Notes: generated by a model not told the origin, from the letters alone. Positions 8,791 through 18,204 are shown, numbered from the stretch's first letter. The stretch: 64,000 nt of DNA from an uncultured Alistipes sp. (GCF_910580175.1 NZ_CAJTXD010000001.1:413562-477561), one strand, 5' to 3'. Program-made: numbers and translations.

Positions 8791-9513
8791 ATGGAAACGC
8801 TATTGGTATGCCTACTTGCGGGTTATGGCGTGTGGCTGGCGGCGTATCTACTCTGGGAGAAGCGGCAGTCGGAACGCCCCACGCCGCAGACGGATGTCGC
8901 GTCTCCGAAACGCCGAGACGACGTGCCGGATATTGTCGGCAAGAGCAGCTTCCGCATGAAGCCGACGACGCCAGAGACTATCATTCCGACGCCACAAACC
9001 ATCACGCCCGCAGAAACGGAATCAGCGGCGGAAAAAGCGTCTACATTTGCCCTCGAAGCCGAAAAACGCAGCCCCGCACGCCTTACCGACGAAGAGCTGG
9101 ATGCGGCGTTCGAGCATCTGGAAATTCCCGACGTTCCGCTCGAATACGAAAACGACGAGGCGGCAGGTGCGGATGAGGAAATGCCGCTTGCGATACACCC
9201 TGCGGGTTACGCCTCCGGCGTGAGCTTCGAGCAGATCGACCGAGCGGTCAGAACCGCCTCCAATACCTCGGCGACCGATGCGGAGCGCAGAGAAGCGGGA
9301 CGGGTCTTCGAGCAGATAGAGGGCACGGAACTGTACGACCGTCTGGTCAGCGATTCCGCCGCTATCGGAGAGAAAATATCGGGGTTAATGGATTGCTATT
9401 TAAGTCAGCCGATCTCGACGGAAGGGGACGCGGGGACGGTAGCAGTCCGACCCCGAAACATTGCCGATGCGCCGGACGACACGGACGGGTTCGACATTCG
9501 GGATTTTGTATAA
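8791..9513 (+). CDS. traD: TraD-like conjugation protein (single TM, acidic tail)
   Basis: The 240-residue product starts with one transmembrane segment (about residues 2-20). A disordered linker with DIVGKSSFRMKP follows, then an acidic region with LTDEELDAAFEHLEIPD (about 91-107). This layout is that of the TraD protein of CTnDOT-like elements, which is not the VirD4-type TraD of F plasmids. Its molecular role is unknown. It follows the DUF3408 gene by 3 bases. A 144-base gap with a hairpin follows before traE. Confidence 0.72.
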   Translation: METLLVCLLAGYGVWLAAYLLWEKRQSERPTPQTDVASPKRRDDVPDIVGKSSFRMKPTTPETIIPTPQTITPAETESAAEKASTFALEAEKRSPARLTDEELDAAFEHLEIPDVPLEYENDEAAGADEEMPLAIHPAGYASGVSFEQIDRAVRTASNTSATDAERREAGRVFEQIEGTELYDRLVSDSAAIGEKISGLMDCYLSQPISTEGDAGTVAVRPRNIADAPDDTDGFDIRDFV

Positions 9514-9580
9514 CGATTAAAAACGAACGAGCGATGAAAGAGAAAGAGTACGGGTAGCTGTCCCACGACAAAACAGGCCA

Positions 9581-9591
9581 CTAAATCCACA
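9581..9591 (+). repeat. CTAAATCCACA leader motif, copy 2 (before traE)
   Basis: The 11-base motif lies 66 bases before the traE start, in the gap between traD and traE. It is identical to the copies before mobA and traN. Confidence 0.6.
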
Positions 9592-9611
9592 AGTAAAAAT
9601 CAGTATCAACC

Positions 9612-9636
9612 CACCGGGCGGGCTATCCTCCCGTCC
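9612..9636 (+). promoter_or_regulatory. Hairpin between traD and traE
   Basis: CCGGGCGGG can pair with CCCGTCCGG (one G-T pair) across a short loop. No T-run follows, so it may be an RNA-processing or stability element rather than a terminator. Confidence 0.4.
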
Positions 9637-9657
9637 GGCACAATCGAAAAGCAATCT

Positions 9658-9957
9658 ATGACGAAGAAGCATCTTCTTTTTTCGGCAGCCCTTCTGCTGG
9701 CTGCCGCCTCGGCCTTTGCGCAGGGCAACGGCCTTTCGGGTATCAACGAAGCCACGAGCATGGTAACAAGCTATTTCGACCCCGCGACGAAACTGATATA
9801 CGCCATCGGCGCGGTAGTAGGACTTATCGGCGGCGTCAAGGTCTACGGCAAATTCTCGTCGGGCGACCCCGACACGTCGAAGACCGCCGCCTCGTGGTTC
9901 GGCGCGTGTATCTTCCTGATCGTGGCGGCGACGATTCTGCGTTCGTTCTTCCTCTAA
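9658..9957 (+). CDS. traE: TraE, DUF4134 pilin-like membrane protein
   Basis: This 99-residue protein has a signal-like N-terminus ending in AFAQG (about residue 24) and two hydrophobic segments (about 43-63 and 79-98). The size and topology are those of VirB2-type pilin subunits, and DUF4134 proteins take that place in Bacteroidetes tra operons. It is followed by traF after 10 bases. The separate leader with a repeat motif and a hairpin may allow higher expression than traD, as a pilin would need. Confidence 0.88.
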   Translation: MTKKHLLFSAALLLAAASAFAQGNGLSGINEATSMVTSYFDPATKLIYAIGAVVGLIGGVKVYGKFSSGDPDTSKTAASWFGACIFLIVAATILRSFFL

Positions 9958-9967
9958 TCCGACGACG

Positions 9968-10306
9968 ATGGCAGAGTACCCTATCAACAAGGGGATCGGC
10001 CGTTCGGTAGAGTTCAAGGGATTGAAGGCGCAATACCTTTTCATCTTCTGCGGAGGGCTGCTCGCCTTGTTCGTCCTGTTCGTCATCCTGTACATGGTCG
10101 GCATCGACCAATGGTTCTGTATCGGCTTCGGGACGGTGTCGGCCTCCGTTCTGGTGTGGCAGACATTCGCCCTGAATGCCCGGTACGGCGAACACGGACT
10201 GATGAAGTTAGGCGCGCAGCGCAACCGTCCCCGATACCTCCTGAACCGCCGCCGCATCTCCCGATTATTTACCCGTAAAAAAGCAACGAATGAGAAATAC
10301 ACTTAA
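9968..10306 (+). CDS. traF: TraF, DUF4133 membrane protein (VirB3-like position)
   Basis: The 112-residue product has one long or two closely spaced membrane segments (about residues 20-60) and a basic C-terminus (RNRPRYLLNRRRISRLFTRKK). Its place between the pilin-like TraE and the VirB4-type TraG is that of VirB3. The end overlaps the start of traG by 17 bases, suggesting coupled translation and a direct partnership with the ATPase. Confidence 0.88.
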   Translation: MAEYPINKGIGRSVEFKGLKAQYLFIFCGGLLALFVLFVILYMVGIDQWFCIGFGTVSASVLVWQTFALNARYGEHGLMKLGAQRNRPRYLLNRRRISRLFTRKKATNEKYT

Positions 10307-12791
10307 AGCGACGACGCTCGAATCGAAATTCCCGCTGCTGGCTGTCGAGGAGGGGTGCATCCTCTCCAAAGAAGCCGACATCACGGTGGCGTTCGCTGTG
10401 GAACTGCCGGAGCTGTACACCGTAACCGCCGCCGAGTACGAAGCGATACACGCCGCATGGTGCAAGGCGATCCGCGTGCTGCCCGATTTCAGCATCGTGC
10501 ACAAGCAGGACTGGTTTGTGCGCGAGGAATACCGCCCCGAATTGCAAAAAGAGGAGATGAGTTTCCTCTCGCGTTCGTTCGAGCGGCATTTCAACGAACG
10601 ACCCTACCTCTACCACACGTGCTACCTGTTCCTGACGAAGACGGCCAAAGAGCGCAGTCGCCGACAGAGCAACTGGAGCACCCTCTGTCGGGGACATATC
10701 ATCCCGAAAGAGATTCGCGACAAGGACGCTGCGGCCAAGTTCATCGAAGCGACGGAGCAATTCGAGCGCATCATGAACGATTCGGGCTTCATCCGCCTGC
10801 GCCGCCTGACGTCGGACGAGATTACCGGCACGGCGACCAAAACCGGATTGGTGGAGAAATACTTTTCTCTTTCACCGCAGAACACCGCTTGCTTGCAGGA
10901 CATCGCCCTCGCACCGGACGAGATGCGCATCGGCGACAACATTCTGTGCCTGCACACGCTTTCCGATGCAGAGGATATGCCCTCGTCCGTGGCGACCGAC
11001 ACTCGCTACGAGAAACTCTCGACCGACCGGAGCGACTGCCGCCTGTCGTTCGCCTCGCCCGTCGGGCTGCTGCTGCCGTGCAACCACATTTACAACCAGT
11101 ATCTGTTCATCGACAACAGCGAAGAGAACTTGCAACGGTTCGAGAAGAGCGCCCGCAACATGCAGTCGCTCTCGCGCTACTCGCGCTCCAATCAGATCAA
11201 CAAGGAGTGGATCGACGAGTACCTGAACGAAGCCCACAGCCTCGGTCTCACCTCCGTTCGCGCCCACTTCAACGTCATGGCATGGTCGGACGACCGCGAG
11301 GAACTGAAACGCATCAAGAACGACACGGGCAGCCAGCTCGCAGCGATGGAGTGCACCCCGCGCCACAACACGGTGGACTGCCCGACGCTCTTCTGGGCGG
11401 CCATACCGGGGAATGCAGCCGACTTTCCTGCCGAAGAATCGTTCTACACCTTCATCGAGCAGGCGGTCTGCCTTTTTACCGAGGAAACCAACTACCGCTC
11501 GTCGCTCTCGCCCTTCGGCATCAAGATGGTGGACAGGCTTACGGGTAAACCGCTGCATCTCGATATTTCCGATCTGCCGATGAAGCGCGGCACGATAACC
11601 AACCGCAACAAGTTCGTGTTGGGGCCGTCGGGCAGCGGCAAGTCGTTCTTCACCAACCACCTCACGCGGCAGTATTACGAGCAGGGAACGCATATCGTGC
11701 TGATCGACACGGGCAACTCTTATCAGGGGTTGTGCGAGATGATCCGCCGCAAGACGGGCGGCGAGGACGGTATTTACTACACCTATACCGACGAGAACCC
11801 CATATCGTTCAACCCTTTCTTCACAGACGACAAAGTGTTCGACATCGAAAAGAGGGAAAGCATCAAGACGCTGCTACTGACGCTGTGGAAAAAGGACAAC
11901 GAACCGGCCACCCGTGCGGAGGAGGTCGCCCTCTCGAACGCCGTCGCGCTCTACATCGAGCGCATCAAGCGCGACACCGCCGTCATCCCGTCGTTCAACA
12001 CGTTCTACGAGTTCGTGAAGACCGACTACCGCGCCCTACTGGAAGAGAAACAGGTGCGGGAGAAGGATTTCGACATCGCGGGATTTCTCAACGTGCTGGA
12101 ACCCTATTATCGAGGCGGGGAATACGACTACCTGCTGAACAGCGACAAACAGTTAGACCTCTTGCAGAAGCGGTTCATCGTCTTCGAGATCGACGCCATC
12201 AAAGATCACCCGATTCTCTTTCCCGTAACGACGATCATCATCATGGAGCTGTTCATCAACAAGATGCGCCGTCTGAAAGGTATCCGCAAGATGATACTTA
12301 TCGAGGAGGCGTGGAAAGCCATCGCTTCGGCGAATATGGCTTCTTACATCAAGTATCTCTACAAGACCGTCCGCAAGTTCTACGGCGAAGCCGTCGTAGT
12401 TACGCAGGAGGTGGACGACATCATCTCGTCGCCGATCGTCAAGGAGAGCATCATCAACAACTCCGACTGCAAGATACTTCTCGACCAGCGCAAGTACATG
12501 AACAAGTTCGACCAGATTCAGGCGCTGCTCGGACTGACGGACAAGGAGAAGGGACAGATTCTCTCGATCAACATGGCCAACCACCCGTCGCGGTTCTACA
12601 AGGAGGTATGGATCGGACTGGGCGGTACGCAGTCGGCGGTCTATGCCACCGAAGTGAGTGCCGAGGAGTATCTCGCCTACACGACCGAGGAGACGGAGAA
12701 GTTGGAGGTCTATGCCCTTGCCGAGAAATTAGGCGGCGACATCGAGGCGGCGATCCGGCAGTTGGCCGAGCAGCGCAGAAACAAACAGTAA
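10290..12791 (+). CDS. traG: TraG, VirB4-type conjugation ATPase
   Basis: The 833-residue protein is the large motor of the type IV secretion system. Walker A is GPSGSGKS (445-452) and the Walker B region is MILIEEAW (668-675), with the usual glutamates. The N-terminal 400 residues match the VirB4 N-domain type seen in Bacteroidetes TraG. Length is typical and the frame is intact. It is the central energy source for pilus assembly and DNA transfer, working with TraF at the inner membrane and with the MobC coupling protein. Confidence 0.94.
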   Translation: MRNTLKATTLESKFPLLAVEEGCILSKEADITVAFAVELPELYTVTAAEYEAIHAAWCKAIRVLPDFSIVHKQDWFVREEYRPELQKEEMSFLSRSFERHFNERPYLYHTCYLFLTKTAKERSRRQSNWSTLCRGHIIPKEIRDKDAAAKFIEATEQFERIMNDSGFIRLRRLTSDEITGTATKTGLVEKYFSLSPQNTACLQDIALAPDEMRIGDNILCLHTLSDAEDMPSSVATDTRYEKLSTDRSDCRLSFASPVGLLLPCNHIYNQYLFIDNSEENLQRFEKSARNMQSLSRYSRSNQINKEWIDEYLNEAHSLGLTSVRAHFNVMAWSDDREELKRIKNDTGSQLAAMECTPRHNTVDCPTLFWAAIPGNAADFPAEESFYTFIEQAVCLFTEETNYRSSLSPFGIKMVDRLTGKPLHLDISDLPMKRGTITNRNKFVLGPSGSGKSFFTNHLTRQYYEQGTHIVLIDTGNSYQGLCEMIRRKTGGEDGIYYTYTDENPISFNPFFTDDKVFDIEKRESIKTLLLTLWKKDNEPATRAEEVALSNAVALYIERIKRDTAVIPSFNTFYEFVKTDYRALLEEKQVREKDFDIAGFLNVLEPYYRGGEYDYLLNSDKQLDLLQKRFIVFEIDAIKDHPILFPVTTIIIMELFINKMRRLKGIRKMILIEEAWKAIASANMASYIKYLYKTVRKFYGEAVVVTQEVDDIISSPIVKESIINNSDCKILLDQRKYMNKFDQIQALLGLTDKEKGQILSINMANHPSRFYKEVWIGLGGTQSAVYATEVSAEEYLAYTTEETEKLEVYALAEKLGGDIEAAIRQLAEQRRNKQ

Positions 12792-12815
12792 TCAATCATC
12801 CAAACAAGAAAGCGT

Positions 12816-13181
12816 ATGAGTATGAATAAACAACGGCTGCTCACGTTGAGCGGCTATCTGGTGGGCTTGGCAGCCATGATGCTGCAAGCCTGCATCGAGA
12901 CGAAAGAGACCGACTGCGGCAAGCTCTGCGGCAACTGGGTCAGCGTACAGGGCAAACCCGACGTACTGATCTACCGCGAGGGCGACGCCTACAAGGTTAC
13001 GGTCTTCAAGCACAGCGGCATCCGTCGCAAGCCGAAGCCCGAAACCTACCTGCTGCGCGAGGAGGAGGGCAACCTCTTCATCAACACGGGTTACCGCATC
13101 GACATCGCCTACAACGAGGCGACGGACGTGCTGACCTTCTCGCCGCACGGCGACTACACCCGTGCGAGTGAAAAACAATAA
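12816..13181 (+). CDS. DUF3876 lipoprotein (TraH position)
   Basis: A 121-residue protein with a hydrophobic N-terminus and a lipobox-like LQAC (Cys26), followed by a small beta-rich domain (GNWVSVQGKPDVLIYREGD). DUF3876 proteins sit between traG and traI in CTnDOT-like operons, where the name TraH is sometimes used. It would be anchored in a membrane facing the periplasm. Function is unknown. Confidence 0.75.
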   Translation: MSMNKQRLLTLSGYLVGLAAMMLQACIETKETDCGKLCGNWVSVQGKPDVLIYREGDAYKVTVFKHSGIRRKPKPETYLLREEEGNLFINTGYRIDIAYNEATDVLTFSPHGDYTRASEKQ

Positions 13182-13187
13182 CAACCA

Positions 13188-13198
13188 CTAAATCCATA
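13188..13198 (+). repeat. CTAAATCCATA leader motif, copy 3 (before traI)
   Basis: One base differs from the other copies. It ends 5 bases before the traI ATG at 13204. Confidence 0.55.
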
Positions 13199-13203
13199 AG
13201 AGA

Positions 13204-13833
13204 ATGAAACAGAAAATAATCCTGCTTGTCAGCGCGTGCCTGCTGCTGGCGGGCACGGTGCGAGCGCAATGGATCGTCAGCGATCCGGGCAACCTCGCAC
13301 AAAGCATCATAAACGCCTCGGAAAACATCATCCATACCTCGAAGACGGCGGCCAACATGGTGTCGAATTTTCAGGAGACGGTAAAAATCTACGAGCAGGG
13401 CAAGAAGTATTACGACGCCCTCAAATCGGTGAACAACCTCGTCAAAGATGCCGTCAAGGTCAGGAACACGATTCTGATGATCGGGGAAATATCGGACATC
13501 TACGTTACGAATTTCCAGCTTATGCTGCGCGACGGGAATTTCACGCCCGAAGAGTTGTCGGCCATCGCATTCGGCTATACGAAGCTCTTGGAGGAGAGCA
13601 ACAACGTCCTCAAAGAGATGAAAGACGTGGTGAACATCACGACGCTTTCGATGAGCGACAAGGAGCGCATGGACGTGGTGGACAGGTGCTACAACAGCGT
13701 GCGGCGATACCGCAATCTTGTGATGTACTACACCAACAAGAACATCTCGGTCAGCTACCTGCGCTCGCGCAAGAAGAACGATATGGACAGGGTGCTGGCT
13801 CTCTACGGCAGCCGCAACGAACGCTACTGGTAA
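13204..13833 (+). CDS. traI: TraI, DUF4141 periplasmic protein (VirB5-like)
   Basis: The 209 residues begin with a signal peptide (cut near VRA-Q22) and continue as a long helical protein (INASENIIHTSKTAANMV and later coiled segments). DUF4141/TraI occupies the VirB5 position and is expected at the pilus tip or in the periplasm. This TraI is unrelated to the F-plasmid relaxase of the same name. The next gene, traJ, begins 19 bases later. Confidence 0.88.
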   Translation: MKQKIILLVSACLLLAGTVRAQWIVSDPGNLAQSIINASENIIHTSKTAANMVSNFQETVKIYEQGKKYYDALKSVNNLVKDAVKVRNTILMIGEISDIYVTNFQLMLRDGNFTPEELSAIAFGYTKLLEESNNVLKEMKDVVNITTLSMSDKERMDVVDRCYNSVRRYRNLVMYYTNKNISVSYLRSRKKNDMDRVLALYGSRNERYW

Positions 13834-13852
13834 CCCTTAATCCGCAACGATT

Positions 13853-14866
13853 ATGATGTTAATGACCGTAGAGTTCGATAACCTGCACACCATCCTACGC
13901 TCGCTCTTTACCGAGATGATGCCGCTCTGCTCCAACATGGCGGGTGTAGCCAAAGGCATCGCGGGGTTGGGTGCGCTGTTCTACGTGGCCGTGCGCGTGT
14001 GGCAGTCGCTCGCCCGCGCCGAAGCCATCGACGTGTATCCGCTGCTGCGGCCTTTCGCCGTCGGTTTCTGCATCATGTTTTTTCCGACGTTCGTACTCGG
14101 CACGATCAACGGAGTGTTGAGCCCTGTCGTGCAGGGCACGAACCGGATGCTCGAAACGCAGACGATGGACATGAACCAGTATCGCGAGCAGAAAGACAAG
14201 CTCGAATACGAGGCGATGATGCGCAACCCCGAAACGGCCTACCTCGTCTCGAACGAGGAGTTCGACCGTCAGCTCGAAGAACTGGGCTGGTCGCCCGGCG
14301 ACATGATCACGATGGCCGGAATGTATATCGAGCGCGGTGCTTACAACATGAAGAAAGGCATCCGCGACTTCTTCCGTGAGGTGCTGGAGCTTTTGTTCGC
14401 CGCTGCCGCGCTGCTGATCGACACGCTGCGGACGTTCTTTTTGATCGTCCTGTCGATTCTCGGCCCGATAGCGTTCGCCATCTCCGTGTGGGACGGCTTT
14501 CACTCCACCCTCACGCAATGGGTCTGCCGCTATGTACAAGTGTACCTGTGGCTGCCCGTCGCCGACCTGTTCAGTACCATTTTGGCGAAGATTCAGGTGT
14601 TGATGCTGCAAAACGACATCTCGGAGTTGCAGAACAACCCGAACTTCTCGCTCGAAGCCTCCAACGGCGTCTATATCGTCTTCCTGATTATCGGCATTAT
14701 CGGGTATTTCACGATTCCGACCGTCGCGGGGTGGATTATCCAAGCCGGAGGCATAGGCGCATACGGACGCAACGTAAGCCAAGTCGCAGGCCGCGCCGGA
14801 GGGTTGGCCGGCAGCGTCGCCGGTGCGACGACCGGCAATATTACGGGCCGCCTGTTCAAACGATAA
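13853..14866 (+). CDS. traJ: TraJ, polytopic inner-membrane protein (VirB6-like)
   Basis: This 337-residue protein has about six hydrophobic segments, including residues 25-45, 62-82, 175-210 and 270-300. It ends in a Gly/Ala-rich tail (VAGRAGGLAGSVAGATTG). This is the plan of the VirB6/TrbL-type channel component. Two ATG codons open the frame (MMLM), and the exact start among them is uncertain. It lies between the VirB5-like and VirB8-like genes, in normal operon order. Confidence 0.9.
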   Translation: MMLMTVEFDNLHTILRSLFTEMMPLCSNMAGVAKGIAGLGALFYVAVRVWQSLARAEAIDVYPLLRPFAVGFCIMFFPTFVLGTINGVLSPVVQGTNRMLETQTMDMNQYREQKDKLEYEAMMRNPETAYLVSNEEFDRQLEELGWSPGDMITMAGMYIERGAYNMKKGIRDFFREVLELLFAAAALLIDTLRTFFLIVLSILGPIAFAISVWDGFHSTLTQWVCRYVQVYLWLPVADLFSTILAKIQVLMLQNDISELQNNPNFSLEASNGVYIVFLIIGIIGYFTIPTVAGWIIQAGGIGAYGRNVSQVAGRAGGLAGSVAGATTGNITGRLFKR

Positions 14867-14887
14867 ATAACCAGAAATCAAAGAATT

Positions 14888-15511
14888 ATGGAATTCAAAT
14901 CATTGAAGAATATCGAATCCTCGTTCCGGCAGATACGTTTGTTCGGAATGATATTCCTCGCTCTCTGTGCTCTCGTTGCGGTTTACTCCATGTGGAGTTC
15001 CTACCGCTTCGCGGAGCGGCAACGCGAAAAGATCTATGTCCTCGACGGCGGCAAGTCGCTGATGCTCGCGCTCTCGCAGGATTTGTCCCAAAACCGTCCC
15101 GCCGAAGCGCGCGAGCACGTGCGCCGCTTCCACGAGCTGTTCTTCACGCTCTCGCCCGAAAAGAGCGCCATCGAGCACAACATCAAACGCGCCCTGCTGC
15201 TGGCGGACAAAAGTGCCTACAACTACTACTCGGATTTCGCCGAAAAAGGCTACTACAACCGCATCATCGCGGGCAACATCAATCAGGTATTGCAGGTCGA
15301 TTCGGTGGTCTGCGATTTCGACCGCTATCCCTACCGCGTGAACACTTACGCGCGACAGATGATTATCCGCGAAAGCAACGTAACGGAGCGCAGCCTCGTA
15401 ACGTCGTGCCGCCTGCTGAACGCTTTGCGTTCAGACGACAACCCCAACGGATTTACCATCGAGGGCTTCACGATTCTGGAAAACCGCGACCTGCAAACAT
15501 TCGAGAGATAA
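14888..15511 (+). CDS. traK: TraK, VirB8-like conjugation protein
   Basis: The 207-residue product has a short cytoplasmic N-terminus, one transmembrane segment (about 20-40) and a periplasmic domain of about 160 residues. This is the VirB8 plan: a bitopic protein with an NTF2-like periplasmic fold that nucleates the inner-membrane complex. The order traJ-traK-traL-traM is standard for Bacteroidetes ICEs. Confidence 0.9.
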   Translation: MEFKSLKNIESSFRQIRLFGMIFLALCALVAVYSMWSSYRFAERQREKIYVLDGGKSLMLALSQDLSQNRPAEAREHVRRFHELFFTLSPEKSAIEHNIKRALLLADKSAYNYYSDFAEKGYYNRIIAGNINQVLQVDSVVCDFDRYPYRVNTYARQMIIRESNVTERSLVTSCRLLNALRSDDNPNGFTIEGFTILENRDLQTFER

Positions 15512-15515
15512 GCTT

Positions 15516-15812
15516 ATGAAAAAGTTAATCGAACGTCTGAGCGAGTGGACGGACAGACAGGACGAGTGGTTGCAGGTATGGCTCGCGGCACTCCCCGAGC
15601 GCACGAAAATCATTGTCGTACTCGTCATTTTCAGCTTGTTCGCCATCGGCGCCCTCTTTACGTTCGGGGCGGCGCTCTACCAGATCGGACGGGAAAACGG
15701 ACGACGGATAGAGATCGAACATATCAAACAATTCAACCTGCCGCAGAAGCAGGACAGTATCCACCTTTTCAACCACTACGATTATGGCACAGAACAAAAA
15801 TCCCACGACTAA
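15516..15812 (+). CDS. traL: TraL, DUF3989 small membrane protein
   Basis: A 98-residue protein with one strong transmembrane segment (about residues 29-52) and short flanking domains. DUF3989 proteins occur only in this kind of operon, between TraK and TraM. It starts 4 bases after traK and its end overlaps the annotated traM start by 29 bases. The role is unknown; an accessory function at the inner-membrane ring is likely. Confidence 0.85.
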   Translation: MKKLIERLSEWTDRQDEWLQVWLAALPERTKIIVVLVIFSLFAIGALFTFGAALYQIGRENGRRIEIEHIKQFNLPQKQDSIHLFNHYDYGTEQKSHD

Positions 15813-17130
15813 CATGAAAGAGGCGAAGCCTGAACAGCCGCTCACGGAGGAACAGCGGCAACGCCGCCGCAAGATGCTCGTATACCCGCTTATGGGGCTG
15901 CTTTTCATTGGCTCCATGTGGCTGATCTTCGCACCCTCCGACAAGGACAAGGCCGAAGCGCAGCAGGGCATCGGTTTCAACACCGAAATGCCCTTGCCCG
16001 CCCAATCGGGCATCATCGCCGACAAGCGTACCGCTTACGAGCAGGCACGCTTGGAAGAGAAGCAGAAAGAGCGGCGGGCACAGATGAACGACCTCGCCGC
16101 CCTGTTTTCGGACAAGGACGACGAAGCCGAAACGAAGACGGAGGATTTCGACCTGCTGAATCCCACGCCGCAGCAACCCGCCCGCACCTACGGCGGCAGC
16201 TCCCCGCGACAGCCGATCCGCTCCTCGGCAGCGGCTTACGAGGACATTAATCGCACGCTGGGCAGTTTCTACGAAACGCCGAAAGACGATCCCGAAAAGG
16301 AGGAGCTGCGCAAGCGCATCGAAGAACTGGAAGCGATGGTTGCGCGGCAGGCGGAGCCGTCCGGTTCGACGCTCGACGACCAAGTGGCCTTGCTCGAGAA
16401 GTCCTACGAATTGGCGGCCAAATATATGCCCGCCGGACAGGGCGGCACGACGCAAAAGCCGTCGGCAGCCGATACGGAGGAGGACAAGAAGACGGAGCGC
16501 AACGGCAAGGCGGTGGCGCAACCCGTCGGGCAGGTGACCGAACGCATCGTCTCCGCACTCGCACAGCCCATGACCGACAGCGAGTTCATCACGGCGCAGA
16601 CCGACGAACGGAATTTCGGATTCCAGACGGCGGTCGGAACCTCGGCGGCAGTCGGACGCAATACCATTCCGGCGTGCGTACACGGCAACCAGACCGTAAC
16701 CGACGGGCAGGCCGTCCGCCTGCGGATCGCGGAGCCGATGCAGGTAGCCGGAGTGCGCATCCCCCGCAACACGGTCGTCGTGGGTGCGGCACAGGTGCAG
16801 GGCGAACGGCTCGGCATCGACATCACCTCGCTGGAATATCAAGGTACGATCATCCCCGTCGAGTTAGTCGTTTTCGACAGCGACGGGCAGGAGGGCATCT
16901 TCATTCCCAACTCGATGGAAGTAAGCGCGGCCAAAGAGGTGGCGGCCAACATGGGGTCGTCGCTCGGCAGCAGCATCAACATCTCCACCGACGCGGGAGC
17001 GCAGCTCGCCTCCGACCTCGGCAAAGGGTTGATTCAAGGCACAAGCCAATATATCGCCCAAAAGATGCGCACTGTCAAAGTGCATCTGAAAGCGGGATAT
17101 AGGGTCATGCTTTATCAGCCGGAGGACTAA
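15784..17130 (+). CDS. traM: TraM, VirB10-like channel protein
   Basis: The 448-residue protein has a charged N-terminus, one transmembrane segment (about residues 37-53), a long Pro/Glu-rich periplasmic linker with a coiled part, and a C-terminal beta domain from about residue 290 (IPACVHGNQTVTDGQAVRLR). This is the VirB10 layout. The start at 15784 overlaps traL by 29 bases. An internal ATG at 15814, one base after the traL stop, is an equally good start and would remove 10 residues. Confidence 0.88.
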   Translation: MAQNKNPTTNMKEAKPEQPLTEEQRQRRRKMLVYPLMGLLFIGSMWLIFAPSDKDKAEAQQGIGFNTEMPLPAQSGIIADKRTAYEQARLEEKQKERRAQMNDLAALFSDKDDEAETKTEDFDLLNPTPQQPARTYGGSSPRQPIRSSAAAYEDINRTLGSFYETPKDDPEKEELRKRIEELEAMVARQAEPSGSTLDDQVALLEKSYELAAKYMPAGQGGTTQKPSAADTEEDKKTERNGKAVAQPVGQVTERIVSALAQPMTDSEFITAQTDERNFGFQTAVGTSAAVGRNTIPACVHGNQTVTDGQAVRLRIAEPMQVAGVRIPRNTVVVGAAQVQGERLGIDITSLEYQGTIIPVELVVFDSDGQEGIFIPNSMEVSAAKEVAANMGSSLGSSINISTDAGAQLASDLGKGLIQGTSQYIAQKMRTVKVHLKAGYRVMLYQPED

Positions 17131-17169
17131 CGAGAAAAGGATAATCAGCAAGTAACCATTTATTAAATC

Positions 17170-17184
17170 GGGGTTCTTAACCCC
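17170..17184 (+). other. Small hairpin in the traM-traN gap
   Basis: GGGGTT pairs with AACCCC around CTT. It lies just before the leader motif of traN. No T-run follows, so it is not a terminator. Confidence 0.4.
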
Positions 17185-17188
17185 GCCA

Positions 17189-17199
17189 CTAAATCCACA
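17189..17199 (+). repeat. CTAAATCCACA leader motif, copy 4 (before traN)
   Basis: The motif is identical to the copies before mobA and traE and ends 5 bases before the traN ATG at 17205. Confidence 0.6.
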
Positions 17200-17204
17200 G
17201 TAAA

Positions 17205-18203
17205 ATGAAAAAGTATTTTGTAATGATGTTCGCCCTCTCGCTGGGCGCAGGTGCGGCGAACGCACAGGAAGTAACCAACACCGAGACCGTCGAAGCGACG
17301 GAGCAGACGCAGACGGTATCGCTCTGCAAGGAGGTCTATCCCGACGCGGAGCGGGACGGCGTCCTCTATCACGGCCTCACGCGCAAGCTCTCGTTCGACC
17401 GCATGATTCCGCCGCACGGGTTGGAGGTCACCTACGACAAGACCGTGCACATCATCTTTCCGGCAGCAGTTCGCTACGTCGACCTCGGCTCCCCGAACCT
17501 GATCGCAGGCAAGGCCGACGGTGCGGAGAATGTCATCCGCGTGAAAGCCGCCGTACGCGATTTCCACGCCGAGACCAATATGTCGGTCATTACCGAGGAT
17601 GGCTCGTTCTACACGTTCAATGTCCGTTATACGGCGGAACCGCTGCTCCTGAATGTCGAGATGTGCGACTTCATCCACGACGGCGCATCTGCAAATCGCC
17701 CCAATAACGCAATGGAGGTATACTTCTCGGAGCTGGGAAGCGAATCGCCGCTGCTGGTCAAGCTCATCATGAAGTCCATCTACAAAAACGACCGCCGCGA
17801 AATCAAGCATATCGGTTGCAAGCGGTTCGGGGTGCAGTACCTGCTCAAAGGCATCTACTCGCATAACGGCCTGCTCTATTTCCACATGCAGTTGAAGAAC
17901 TCGTCCAACGTGCCGTTCGATGTGGACTACCTCACTTTCAAGATCGTCGATAAGAAGGTCGCCAAACGCACGGCCATTCAGGAGCAGGTCGTATGGCCGG
18001 TACGGGCTTACAACAACGTACAAGTAATCGACGGCAGACATAGCGAACACATGGTCTTCACACTCCCGAAATTCACGCTGGCCGACGACAAACACCTCGT
18101 CGTGGAGCTGCATGAACAGCAGGGAGGCCGTCATCAGACTTTCACGGTAGAGAATGCCGACTTGGTGCGCGCCCGTGTTATCGACGAATTAAAGGTCAAA
18201 TAA
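17205..18203 (+). CDS. traN: TraN, DUF4138 outer-membrane-complex protein (VirB9-like)
   Basis: This 332-residue protein has a signal peptide ending near ANA-Q22, a first beta domain and a second domain (about 190-320) with the DUF4138 character. TraN of CTnDOT-like systems takes the place of VirB9 and forms the outer-membrane part of the channel with TraM and TraO. The gene begins after a 74-base gap with its own leader motif, and the next gene starts one base after its stop. Confidence 0.88.
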   Translation: MKKYFVMMFALSLGAGAANAQEVTNTETVEATEQTQTVSLCKEVYPDAERDGVLYHGLTRKLSFDRMIPPHGLEVTYDKTVHIIFPAAVRYVDLGSPNLIAGKADGAENVIRVKAAVRDFHAETNMSVITEDGSFYTFNVRYTAEPLLLNVEMCDFIHDGASANRPNNAMEVYFSELGSESPLLVKLIMKSIYKNDRREIKHIGCKRFGVQYLLKGIYSHNGLLYFHMQLKNSSNVPFDVDYLTFKIVDKKVAKRTAIQEQVVWPVRAYNNVQVIDGRHSEHMVFTLPKFTLADDKHLVVELHEQQGGRHQTFTVENADLVRARVIDELKVK

Positions 18204-18204
18204 C

